This document shows positions 55,042 to 63,555 of a DNA stretch of 64,000 bases, piece after piece (position 1 is the stretch's first letter; every line of letters starts with the position of its first letter). Source of the stretch: Curtobacterium sp. MCPF17_052 (GTDB taxonomy: Bacteria; Actinomycetota; Actinomycetes; Actinomycetales; Microbacteriaceae). The notes beneath the pieces were generated by a model that saw only the letters and a program-made list of their open reading frames with translations, was not told the DNA's origin and made no database searches. Location of the stretch: the NCBI RefSeq assembly GCF_003234085.1, contig NZ_QKSD01000010.1, forward strand, positions 124,001 to 188,000, given 5' to 3'. The translations under genes were made by a program, and so were the position numbers.

Positions 55042-58000
55042 TCAGACGGTCGACGCCTCTTCGCGCGCCGGCGCCCCGTAGACGGCGGTGAGGATGCTCT
55101 CCACCCAGCCGATGAGGGCGTCGTCCGGCAGCGTCTCGCCGTGCGGCTTCGGCACCGGGATGCTCGCCGCGTCCTGCTGCGGGAACCAGCGCGCTCCCGG
55201 GAACATCCGCTTCAGACGCACCTGCGCGGAGTCCGCCAGTTCCTTGCCGGCGACGCGCAGGTTCGAGCCCATCACGACGACGTCGGACAGGCCGACCTGC
55301 TGCGCCATCCGGCGGAGACGGGAGACCTCGATCAGGGTGAGCACGGCCTGCGGCGGCGTGCCGTAGCGGTCGGTGAGCTCGTCGAGGACCATGTCGATCG
55401 CCTCGGCCTGGGCGGCCGGAGCCGACGCAGCCGAGAGCTTCTGGTAAGCCTCGAGGCGCAGGCGCTCGGACTCGACGTAGTCGTCCGGGATGTGCGCGTC
55501 GACCGGGATCTCGAGCCGGAGTTCGGTCTGCCCCTCGGCGACGTCGCCGCGGAACTGCGACACCGCCTCGCCGATCATCCGCAGGTACAGGTCGAAGCCG
55601 ACGCCCGCGATGTGGCCGGACTGCTCGCCGCCGAGCAGGTTGCCGGCGCCGCGGATCTCGAGGTCCTTCATCGCCACCTGCATGCCGGCGCCGAGCTCGT
55701 TGTTCGCCGCGATCGTCTCGAGGCGGTCCTGGGCGGTCTCGGACAGCGGCTTCTCGGCGTCGTAGAGGAAGTACGCGTAGCCGCGCTCGCGTCCACGACC
55801 CACACGGCCGCGGAGCTGGTGCAGCTGCGACAGCCCGTACTTGTCGGCCTTGTCGATGATCAGGGTGTTCGCGTTCGCGATGTCCAGACCGGTCTCGATG
55901 ATCGTCGTCGACACCAGGACGTCGAAGCGGCGCTCCCAGAAGTCGACCATCACCTGCTCGAGCGTGCCCTCCGCCATCTGCCCGTGCGCGACACCGATCC
56001 GCGCGTCCGGCACGATCTCGGCCAGGTGCGCGGCGACGGACTGGATGTCCTTGACGCGGTTGTGCACGTAGAACACCTGCCCCTCACGGAGCATCTCGCG
56101 CTTGATCGCGGCGGCGACCTGCAGGTCGGACTGCGGACCGACGAACGTGAGGATCGGATGCCGGTCCTCCGGCGGCGTCGCGAGCGTCGACATCTCGCGG
56201 ATGCCGGTCACCGCCATCTCGAGCGAGCGCGGGATCGGCGTCGCGGACATCGCCAAGACGTCGACGTTGGTCTTGAGCTTCTTGAGCTGGTCCTTGTGCT
56301 CGACGCCGAAGCGCTGCTCCTCGTCGATGATGACCAGCCCGACGTCCTTGAACTGCACGTTCTGGGACAGGATCCGGTGCGTGCCGATGACGATGTCGAC
56401 CGTGCCGTCGGCCAGCCCCGCGAGCGTCTCCTTGGTCTCCTTGTCGGTCTGGAACCGGCTCAGGGCGCGCAGGTTCACCGGGAACCCGGCGAAGCGCTCC
56501 TGGAACGTCTCCATGTGCTGACGGACGAGCAGCGTCGTCGGCACCAGGACCGCGACCTGCTTGCCGTCCTGCACGGCCTTGAACGCGGCACGGATCGCGA
56601 CCTCGGTCTTGCCGTAACCGACGTCGCCGGAGAGCAGCCGGTCCATCGGGATGGGGCTCTCCATGTCGCGTTTGATCTCGTCGATCGTGGTCAGCTGGTC
56701 GGCGGTCTCAGCGAACGGGAAGGCCTCTTCCAGCTCGCGCTGCCACGGGGTGTCCGGGCCGAACGCGTGACCCTTCGACGCCATCCGCGCCGAGTACAGC
56801 TTCACGAGGTCGACCGCGATGTCGCGGACGGCCTTGCGCGCCTTCGACTTCGCGGCAGACCAGTCCGAGCCGCCCATCTTCGACAGGGTCGGGTTCTCGC
56901 CACCGACGTACCGCGAGAGCTGGTCCAGCTGGTCGGTCGGCACGAAGAGCTTGTCGCCCGGGTAGTTCCGCTTCGACGGCGCGTACTCGAGCACCAGGTA
57001 CTCGCGCTGCTGCTTCACGGCGTTCCGGCCGCCGGAGCTCACCTCTCGGCTGACGAGCTCGACGAACTTGCCGATGCCGTGCGTCGCGTGCACGACGACG
57101 TCGCCCGGCTTGAGCTGCAGCGGGTCGACGACGTTCTTGCGACGGCTCGCGAGCTTCTTGACGGTCCGGGCACCCTGCTGGACGCTCCGGCCGTAGAACT
57201 CGGCCTCGCTGAGCAGCGCGATGCGCGGGTCGGCGACGGCGAACCCGTGCTCGACACTGGCGGTCGTGACGATGGCGACACCCGGTTCGGGAGGCCCGTC
57301 CAACGCCCCGGCGCGTGCGGCCACCCCGGCGTCGGCCAGCACCTGCACGGCACGCTCGACGAGCCCCTGCCCCTGCGCGGTGACCACGACGGCCCATTGG
57401 TCGGCAGTGAGCTCCTTGACGTGGGCAACGGCTCCGTCGGCGCTGCCCGCGAAGCTCGGGATCGCCTCACCCGGAACGCGGATGTACTCCCCCGCCTCGG
57501 CGACGGCGTCGGAGTCGGTGATCGGTTCGTCGGCCCCGGAGTCGAAGGGCGACACCGTCCACCAGGTGCGCTGCCCGCGGGTGTTCCTGAGCTGCTGCAC
57601 CGTCATGAAGTTGCCGGCGTCGAGGTCGATCGGTGCCTGCGCCCCGGCGACCGCGGCGCTCCAGGCTGCCTGCAGGAACTCCTGGTTGGTCTCGGCCAGG
57701 CTGTGCGCACGACCGCTGACCCGCTCGGGCGAGAACACCGCGATCGTCGCTGTGTCGGGCAGGTAGTGCGTGACTGGCACGAGCTTCCGGACGAGTGCGG
57801 GTGCGAGGGACTCCATGCCCTCCACCGGGATCCCCTCGGACACCTTCGCCAGCATCTGCGACAGGTTCGGGAACTCGTGCAGCATCTCGCGTGCCCGCTG
57901 CCGGACGTCCTCGCTCAGCAGCAGTTCGCGGGAGGCGGTGAGCTCGACCGAGCCGAGGTCGTCCTCCGTCGAACGCTGGTCGGCCACCGAGAAGGCCTTG

Positions 58001-58635
58001 ACACCGTCGATCTCGTCGCCGAAGAAGTCGACGCGCACCGGGTGGTCGGCGGTCGGCGGGAAGACGTCGAGGATGCCACCGCGGACGGCGAACTCGCCAC
58101 GGCGGGTGACGAGGTCGACGCGGGCGTAGGCCAGGTCGACGAGCTGCGACGCGAGTCGGCTGAGGTCGTTGCCCCGCGACCCGGTGTGCAGGACGACCGG
58201 GGCGAGCTCGGTGAGGTTGTCGGCGATCGGCTGCAGCGCGGCCCGGACACTGGCGACGACGACGGTCGTGCGACGCTCGTCGACCGGCGTGTCCTGCCAG
58301 CGCTGCAGTGCGCGGAGCGTCGCGATGCGGGTGCCGACGGTCTGCGGGCTGGGGCTGAGGCGCTCGTGCGGCAGGGTCTCCCACGCCGGGAACTCGAGCA
58401 CGTCGGCATCCAGGATCGTGCAGCTCAGGGCGTCACGGACCGCTTCGGCTTCACGGCCGGTGGCGGTGATGACGAAGGCGCACTGCGGACCGGTGCGAGC
58501 GGCCAGGAGCGCGGCGAACAGCGGCACGCGGAGCCCGTCGACGACCGAGAAGTCGGCGTCGCGAGGAGCGGCACGGAGCGCACGATCGAAGGAGGAGGCG
58601 CGCGAGAGCGCAGGGATGAGGCCCGAGATCGTCAC
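55042..58635 (-). CDS. mfd: Transcription-repair coupling factor
   Basis: The 1197-aa protein has the UvrB-homology region at the N-terminus (residues about 1-350, FVITATGREAEAVRDAL, RGGILDVFPP) and the CarD-like RNA polymerase interaction domain (about 480-560, PGDVVVHATHGIGKFVEL). The RecG-like helicase follows with Walker A LLSGDVGYGKTEVAIRAA and IIDEEQRFGVEHKD, then the C-terminal TRCF domain. It removes stalled RNA polymerase and recruits UvrA. TACCAT stands 7 nt before GTG 58635 (leaderless). Confidence 0.98.
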   Translation of the reverse strand: MTISGLIPALSRASSFDRALRAAPRDADFSVVDGLRVPLFAALLAARTGPQCAFVITATGREAEAVRDALSCTILDADVLEFPAWETLPHERLSPSPQTVGTRIATLRALQRWQDTPVDERRTTVVVASVRAALQPIADNLTELAPVVLHTGSRGNDLSRLASQLVDLAYARVDLVTRRGEFAVRGGILDVFPPTADHPVRVDFFGDEIDGVKAFSVADQRSTEDDLGSVELTASRELLLSEDVRQRAREMLHEFPNLSQMLAKVSEGIPVEGMESLAPALVRKLVPVTHYLPDTATIAVFSPERVSGRAHSLAETNQEFLQAAWSAAVAGAQAPIDLDAGNFMTVQQLRNTRGQRTWWTVSPFDSGADEPITDSDAVAEAGEYIRVPGEAIPSFAGSADGAVAHVKELTADQWAVVVTAQGQGLVERAVQVLADAGVAARAGALDGPPEPGVAIVTTASVEHGFAVADPRIALLSEAEFYGRSVQQGARTVKKLASRRKNVVDPLQLKPGDVVVHATHGIGKFVELVSREVSSGGRNAVKQQREYLVLEYAPSKRNYPGDKLFVPTDQLDQLSRYVGGENPTLSKMGGSDWSAAKSKARKAVRDIAVDLVKLYSARMASKGHAFGPDTPWQRELEEAFPFAETADQLTTIDEIKRDMESPIPMDRLLSGDVGYGKTEVAIRAAFKAVQDGKQVAVLVPTTLLVRQHMETFQERFAGFPVNLRALSRFQTDKETKETLAGLADGTVDIVIGTHRILSQNVQFKDVGLVIIDEEQRFGVEHKDQLKKLKTNVDVLAMSATPIPRSLEMAVTGIREMSTLATPPEDRHPILTFVGPQSDLQVAAAIKREMLREGQVFYVHNRVKDIQSVAAHLAEIVPDARIGVAHGQMAEGTLEQVMVDFWERRFDVLVSTTIIETGLDIANANTLIIDKADKYGLSQLHQLRGRVGRGRERGYAYFLYDAEKPLSETAQDRLETIAANNELGAGMQVAMKDLEIRGAGNLLGGEQSGHIAGVGFDLYLRMIGEAVSQFRGDVAEGQTELRLEIPVDAHIPDDYVESERLRLEAYQKLSAASAPAAQAEAIDMVLDELTDRYGTPPQAVLTLIEVSRLRRMAQQVGLSDVVVMGSNLRVAGKELADSAQVRLKRMFPGARWFPQQDAASIPVPKPHGETLPDDALIGWVESILTAVYGAPAREEASTV

Positions 58636-58739
58636 TCACACGATGGTACCGGCGGCCCCCGACAGCGGTGGCCCCGTGCGCGACGGGCGAACAGGAGGCG
58701 CCTGGCGGAGTCGGGACGGGCCTCCCGACCGGTCCGGGG

Positions 58740-58919
58740 TCAGGAGCTGCCGGGCTCCAGGTCGTCCGGCGGGGTCGTCGGCTCGCTCTCGCGAGCCTGC
58801 ACGGCCGCACGGCGGCCGAGGAAGCGCGCCGTCCCGACGAGCGTGAGGCCCACGACCGCGACGACGATGATCGTGCCCATCGCGAGGGGGCTCGTCGCGA
58901 GCACGACCGCGGTGGTCAT
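58740..58919 (-). CDS. Small membrane protein, 59 aa, coupled to pth
   Basis: The frame from ATG 58919 encodes a short N-terminus (MTTAVVLATSPLAM), one membrane helix (GTIIVVAVVGLTLVGTARFL), a basic stop-transfer segment (GRRAAVQAR) and an acidic tail ending DDLEPGSS. The ATG overlaps the pth stop by 4 bp (ATGA), strong evidence that it is translated. Its function is unknown; at this size it could be a regulator of a membrane complex. A weak CGGGAGGC-type hairpin follows it. Confidence 0.75.
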   Translation of the reverse strand: MTTAVVLATSPLAMGTIIVVAVVGLTLVGTARFLGRRAAVQARESEPTTPPDDLEPGSS

Positions 58920-59500
58920 GCCGGGGCGTGGAAGCGCTGCTGGGCCGCGAGCAGCCCGTCGGTCACGATCGCCTCGACCGCGTCGGCGGCGTCGGCCAAC
59001 AGGTTCGGCAGCAGTTTCTTCTCGGCCGCGGAGAAGTCGCGCAGCACGTAGTCGGCCGGGTCCTGGCGTCCGGGAGGACGACCGATGCCGACCCGCACCC
59101 GCGCGAACTCGTTCGTGTTCGTCGCCTTGATGACGTCGCGGATGCCGTTGTGCCCGCCGTGTCCGCCGTTGCCCTTGAGGCGCACGGTGTCGAAGGGCAG
59201 GTCGAGCTCGTCGTGGACCAGGATCAGGTCCGCGGGCGAGACGCTGTAGAAGCCGAGGACGGCCGAGACCGGTCCCCCGGAGGTGTTCATGAACGACCCG
59301 GGCTTCGCGAGGACGAGCTTCGGGCCTCCCGGCACCAGGCGCCCCTCGGCGACCTGGTTCGGGGTCTTGTGCTTCTTGAACGTGGCGCCCATGCGGGCGG
59401 CCAGTTCATCGAGGACCATCTGGCCGACGTTGTGGCGGTTGCCCGAGTAGTCGGGCCCGGGGTTCCCGAGCCCGACCACCACGAACGTGGTGCCCGTCAT
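58916..59500 (-). CDS. pth: Peptidyl-tRNA hydrolase
   Basis: The 194-aa enzyme shows FVVVGLGNPGPDYSGNRHNVG with the catalytic His, LAKPGSFMNTSG, LVHDELDLPFDTVRLK with the supporting Asp, and GNGGHGGHNGIRD. It recycles peptidyl-tRNA released from ribosomes. The ATG at 59500 was preferred over a GTG two codons earlier because it places the first strand as in relatives. It follows rplY by 44 bp, the common rplY-pth pairing. Confidence 0.96.
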   Translation of the reverse strand: MTGTTFVVVGLGNPGPDYSGNRHNVGQMVLDELAARMGATFKKHKTPNQVAEGRLVPGGPKLVLAKPGSFMNTSGGPVSAVLGFYSVSPADLILVHDELDLPFDTVRLKGNGGHGGHNGIRDVIKATNTNEFARVRVGIGRPPGRQDPADYVLRDFSAAEKKLLPNLLADAADAVEAIVTDGLLAAQQRFHAPA

Positions 59501-59544
59501 GAGCACGTCGCCATCAGCGTCGACCAGATGCCTGCGAAGGGGTG

Positions 59545-60174
59545 TTACTCGGAGACCGGGGCGGAGCCGCCCTCGGCACCGGCTTCGGCGCCCGCCTCAG
59601 CGGAGGCCTCGTCCGCGGCCTCGTCGTCAGCGGTGCCACGCGGGGTGACGATCTGCACGACGAGTGCCTCGGGGTCGGTCTCGAGCTCGGCGCCCTCGGG
59701 GAGGGTCAGCTCGGACGCGACGATCTGCTTGCCGTCCTCGAGGCCCTCGACGTCGACCGTGACGTGCTCGGGGATGTCCGTCGCGAGGACGAGCAGCGAC
59801 ACGGTGTTGAGGTCCTGCACGTGGATCGTGCCGGCGAAGGACTCACCGGTGATGACCACGGGGACGTCGACGGTGACCTTCTCGCCACGGCGCAGGACGA
59901 CGAGGTCGATGTGCTCGATGATCTGACGCACCGGGTCACGCTGGACGTCCTTGACGAGGGCGAGCTGGGCCGCACCCTCGATGTCGAGGTCGACGACCGC
60001 GTTGGCGGTACGGACGAGCAGCATCGTCTCGTGGCCCGGCAGGCTGATGTGCTGCGGCTCGGTACCGTGGCCGTAGACGACGGCGGGGATCTTGTCGGCG
60101 GCGCGGAGCTTGCGGGCCGCACCCTTGCCGAACTTGGTGCGGACTTCCGCCGCGAGCTTGGTGTAGTCAGCCAT
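59545..60174 (-). CDS. rplY: 50S ribosomal protein L25/general stress protein Ctc
   Basis: The 209-aa protein is the long Ctc form: an N-terminal 5S-rRNA-binding L25 domain (KLAAEVRTKFGKGAARKLR, KIPAVVYGHG) and a C-terminal TL5-like beta domain (KVTVDVPVVITGES, VSLLVLATDIPEHVTVDV). The tail is acidic (EASAEAGAEAGAEGG). AGGAGG lies 4 nt before the ATG. It heads the rplY-pth-small membrane protein group. The 336-bp gap behind it (60175-60510) contains only a hairpin. Confidence 0.95.
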   Translation of the reverse strand: MADYTKLAAEVRTKFGKGAARKLRAADKIPAVVYGHGTEPQHISLPGHETMLLVRTANAVVDLDIEGAAQLALVKDVQRDPVRQIIEHIDLVVLRRGEKVTVDVPVVITGESFAGTIHVQDLNTVSLLVLATDIPEHVTVDVEGLEDGKQIVASELTLPEGAELETDPEALVVQIVTPRGTADDEAADEASAEAGAEAGAEGGSAPVSE

Positions 60175-60389
60175 GATGCCTCCTGGTGTCGGGGACGACG
60201 CCGGAGTGCCGGCATCGGGGGTCTGTGGTGTTGCAACTCGAACGCGTGCACGCGTGAGGAACGGTCCCAGAGTCTGGCCGGGTCTCCCACTGCGTCGATC
60301 ACGGCCGCGCGTACGCGGCCCTCGCCGAAGTCGTGCGCAAGCCTACCAGTACCAGCCCGGGCGTGTCGCACCGTGCCGCGTCAGGGCGT

Positions 60390-60435
60390 CCGGACGGGAG
60401 GCCCGACAGCGGTCGTCCGTGTGCCTCCCGTCCGG
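60390..60435. terminator. CGGGAGGC-family hairpin after the exported protein gene
   Basis: CCGGACGGGAGGC (60390-60402) pairs exactly with 60423-60435 around a 20-nt loop. It lies beyond the stop of the minus-strand gene at 60511. Confidence 0.65.
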
Positions 60436-60510
60436 AGCGCCCGAGCCGGCGGCAGCTCCCCCCAGGTGCAGCTGCCGACGGCCCGACGCGTCCGTGGTGA
60501 GCAGCGGAGG

Positions 60511-61485
60511 TCAGCGGACGCCGGCCGGAGCCTTCGGAGCGAGCCGCCGGATCGCCTCCTCCACCCGCCTGTCCACGGTCGCCTGATTCCGGGAACCCGC
60601 CGCGAGCACCGCCGCGTCGGACGCCGTCACCCGGAGCAGCCGCCGCCACTCCGCGTCGTACAGGGCCTGCCGGTAGCCGGTCGATTCCTGGCAGGCCACG
60701 TCCTGCTCCGCGAGCCGGACCTCGGCACGCGGGACGTCCTCGTCGTCCAGGTCCGTCACCCAGTCGACGGCGCGCATCGACGCGGTCGGCAACCCCGACG
60801 GGTCGGCCGGAAGACCCCCGGCCACCGGACCGACGGCGGCGTCCGCGAGGCAGGACCGCCAGTCGGCAGTTGCGGCGACGACCGCCGGGTCCGACCGCGC
60901 CGCCACCGCTGCCAGGTAGGTGAGCCGCTGCGCCACCAGTGCCGCCCCCTGGTCCGCTCCGTCGGCGTCGGTACCGAGCGTCGCCCGCGCCTGCCGGATG
61001 CACCGCGCGGCGGTCCCCGCCGGGAGTGCGTCGAACGCCGCGTTGCGCTCCGTGGAGAAGCCCCACCGCCGGAAGCCCTCGTTGTTCGCGCCGGCGAGGG
61101 ACGGACCGCGGTACCCCCGCGCGGAGGCCTCGTCGGCGGTCAACGGTCGGGTCTCGGCGAGCGCCGGCGCGGGGTTCCCTCGTGCAGCGGTCTCGTGCGC
61201 GGCGTCCTCGGCGCGGAGGCCCGCGACCGTCGCCCACGGCGGCGGATCGTCGATCCCGGCAGCTCGGAGGCACGGCTGTTCGACGAGGTTCTCGGCGTAC
61301 GAGGCTGGTCCCCACGCGAGCACGTACCCGTCGAGGGGCATCGTCCACGCGGCGACGTCCTTCGTGGTCGTCGGTCGGACGGCGTGGTCGACGGGCTCCG
61401 GTAGGCCGTGCAGGACGGCTCCGCCGAGTCCGGCGAGCACGAGCACGAGGGTGCCGGTCTTCGCGGCCGTGGTGGTGATGTGCAT
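60511..61485 (-). CDS. Exported protein of unknown function linked to a two-component system
   Basis: The 324-aa protein has a signal-like N-terminus (TAAKTGTLVLVLAGLGGAVLHG) without a lipobox. The remainder is soluble and helical with four cysteines (QPCLRA, ARCIRQ, WRSCLAD, VACQEST) that could form two disulfides outside the cell. YRGPSLAGANNEGFRRWGF and LDDEDVPRAEVRLAEQDVAC are its most distinctive stretches. GGGGG lies 4 nt before the ATG. It follows the response regulator by 28 bp in the same direction, so it is likely the system's partner or target. Confidence 0.75.
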   Translation of the reverse strand: MHITTTAAKTGTLVLVLAGLGGAVLHGLPEPVDHAVRPTTTKDVAAWTMPLDGYVLAWGPASYAENLVEQPCLRAAGIDDPPPWATVAGLRAEDAAHETAARGNPAPALAETRPLTADEASARGYRGPSLAGANNEGFRRWGFSTERNAAFDALPAGTAARCIRQARATLGTDADGADQGAALVAQRLTYLAAVAARSDPAVVAATADWRSCLADAAVGPVAGGLPADPSGLPTASMRAVDWVTDLDDEDVPRAEVRLAEQDVACQESTGYRQALYDAEWRRLLRVTASDAAVLAAGSRNQATVDRRVEEAIRRLAPKAPAGVR

Positions 61486-61513
61486 GGTTCCCCCTGGATC
61501 GGACTGCGGTGTC

Positions 61514-62170
61514 TCAGGCGCGGACGAGTCCGCGTTCGTGTGCGGTGATGACGACCTGGATCCGGTTCCGGAGCCCGAGCTTGGTGAGCACCGAGCGGAC
61601 GTGGGTCTTGACCGTGGCCTCGCTGAGGAAGACGGACGCGGCGATCTCCTGGTTGCTGAGCCCCTTGGCGACGAGCAGGAACACCTCGCGCTCGCGAGCC
61701 GTGAGCGCGTCGAGGACCTCGTCCCGCCGCTCGGACTCGACGAGGGTGCCCTGGGCCCGGAGGAGGTCGAGCGCCTCGGTCTCCGTGGGTGCCGGTCGTC
61801 CCTCGTGCACGTCACGGATCGTGGCCGTGACCACCTCGGGCAGCGCGTCCTTCGTGAGGAACGCCGCCGCTCCGGCCCGCAGCGCGGCGAGGACCGCGTC
61901 GTCGCGGCGGATCGTCGTGAGCGCCACCACGCGCGGCCGGTCGTCGCCCTGCTCCGCCAGGCGCGCCATCGTCTCGATGCCGTTGAGCACCGGCATCCGG
62001 AGGTCGAGGAGCAGCACGTCGGGCCGCTCGGCCGCGCAGAGTGCGAGCGCCTCGGCGCCGTCGGCAGCGGTGCCGACACAGGTCATGTCGTCCTGGGCGT
62101 CGACGAGCATCCGCACGCCCGACGCGAACAGGCGCTGGTCGTCGACGACGGCGACGCGGATCGCCGTCAC
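61514..62170 (-). CDS. LuxR/NarL-type response regulator
   Basis: The 218-aa protein has a receiver domain with Asp10-Asp11, the phosphoacceptor Asp56 in VLLLDLRMPVLNG, and Lys107 in AFLTKDALPE. A LuxR-type HTH (LTAREREVFLLVAKGLSNQEIA, EATVKTHVRSVLTKLGLRNR) follows near residues 150-210. The start is GTG 62170, overlapping the kinase stop by 4 bp (GTGA), so the pair is translationally coupled. Confidence 0.95.
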   Translation of the reverse strand: MTAIRVAVVDDQRLFASGVRMLVDAQDDMTCVGTAADGAEALALCAAERPDVLLLDLRMPVLNGIETMARLAEQGDDRPRVVALTTIRRDDAVLAALRAGAAAFLTKDALPEVVTATIRDVHEGRPAPTETEALDLLRAQGTLVESERRDEVLDALTAREREVFLLVAKGLSNQEIAASVFLSEATVKTHVRSVLTKLGLRNRIQVVITAHERGLVRA

Positions 62171-63477
62171 CGGGACGCTCCGGTGGCGCTCGTCCCGCCG
62201 GGTCCGGTCGCGTCGACCGCTCCGGCTCCGACGACCGCCGGGAGGCCCGTGGTCGCGGCCGTCCCGGACGGTACCGACGATCCGCCGAGCGTCGGCAACC
62301 ACGCGGTCACGACGTACTCGTGCTCCTCGTCGCCGACCCCGGCGCGCAGCCAACCGTCGACCAGCCGTGCGCGCTCCCGCATGCCGGCCACGCCGGACCC
62401 CGGACCGTCGAGCGCGACGAGTGGACTGCTGCCGGTGGAGGTCACGACGACCCCGAGCCCCGGCCCACGCCAGTCCAGCACCACCCGCGCGGACGCCGCC
62501 CGGCCCTGGTGTTTCAGCACGTTCGTCAGGCTCTCCTGGATGATCCGGTGCACCGCTCCCCCGGCCTCGGCCCCGATCGGCCGCGGGTCTCCGTGCTGCT
62601 CGAACACGGCCCGCATGCCGAGCTCCCGCATGTCCTCGACCAGGTGCGGGACGTCTGCCAGGCCGTGTCGGGCCTCCTGGCCGGTGCCCTGGATCCGCTC
62701 GACGAGGGCGCGGACGTCCCCGAGGGCGGTCCGGCTCACCTCGGCGATGTCCTGCAGCGCCGTAGCCGCTGGTCCGTCTCGGACCGTGAGCGCCGCGGCG
62801 CCCTGCGCCTGCGAGACGACCACGGCGAGGGAGTGCGCCAACGAGTCGTGCACGTCCCGCGCGATGCGGGCACGATCCTGCTCGGCGCGGAGTTCGGCGC
62901 TGGCGGCCTCCGTCTCCTGCTCCGCCTCGACGACGCGGACTCGCGCGAGACCGACGCGCCAGGTCGCACCGATCGCGACCCCGACGGCCCAGGCGATGCC
63001 GCTCGCGCCGGCGATCGCGAGGGCGAGGAACGCCAGGTCCGACCGCGTCCCAGAGCGCGAAGCCGTCCAGGACGCCCACACGTCCTGGTCGGCGACGGTG
63101 GGGACGACCATCGCCCAGGCCGCCACGGAACTCGCGAGGCCGAGCGCCGGGATCGCGAGCCAGCGGAGCAGACCGGAGCGCCCCGCACCGATGATGCCGA
63201 CGACGATCGCGATCGCGAGGTACTCGGGCCAGGTCGTGCTCGTCGGACGGTCGAGCAGCCGGAGCGCCTGCAGGACGGGGATGACGACGACCAGACCGAG
63301 GCTCGTCGACGGCATCCAACCCGCGAGGCCGATGGTGACCGCGAAGGCCGACACCACGAGGACGTGCCCGGTGAGGTCCGCGCGACCGGCCTCGGCGACG
63401 ATCCACAGTGCGAGGTACACCGCACCGGCCACCGGGGCCACGAGGTGCCGGAGCCACCGGCGGAGGAAGAGGAGCAT
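62167..63477 (-). CDS. Sensor histidine kinase (HisKA_3/NarL-partner type)
   Basis: The 436-aa protein has about five or six membrane helices in the first 190 residues with almost no extracellular loop. A helix then leads into the HisKA_3 phosphoacceptor segment RARIARDVHDSLAHSLAVVV and an ATPase domain with IIQESLTNVLKHQG and PGSGVAGMRERARLVDG. Short loops suggest sensing within the membrane or via a partner. The ATG at 63477 has TACGCT 7 nt upstream (leaderless). The last 40 residues are a low-complexity Gly/Ala/Thr tail. Confidence 0.95.
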   Translation of the reverse strand: MLLFLRRWLRHLVAPVAGAVYLALWIVAEAGRADLTGHVLVVSAFAVTIGLAGWMPSTSLGLVVVIPVLQALRLLDRPTSTTWPEYLAIAIVVGIIGAGRSGLLRWLAIPALGLASSVAAWAMVVPTVADQDVWASWTASRSGTRSDLAFLALAIAGASGIAWAVGVAIGATWRVGLARVRVVEAEQETEAASAELRAEQDRARIARDVHDSLAHSLAVVVSQAQGAAALTVRDGPAATALQDIAEVSRTALGDVRALVERIQGTGQEARHGLADVPHLVEDMRELGMRAVFEQHGDPRPIGAEAGGAVHRIIQESLTNVLKHQGRAASARVVLDWRGPGLGVVVTSTGSSPLVALDGPGSGVAGMRERARLVDGWLRAGVGDEEHEYVVTAWLPTLGGSSVPSGTAATTGLPAVVGAGAVDATGPGGTSATGASR

Positions 63478-63555
63478 GCCGCCGAGCGTAGGGCGGGGGT
63501 CAGGCCGGGAGCGAGCGCCGGTGGCCGCTTTCATCCGAGTGGATGAGCGGACGGG

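Noticed and set aside
55141..59130. A plus-strand open frame of 1329 codons opposite mfd and pth
   Set aside because: It is a shadow of mfd and neighbours; composition and lack of motifs match the antisense frame of a GC-rich gene.
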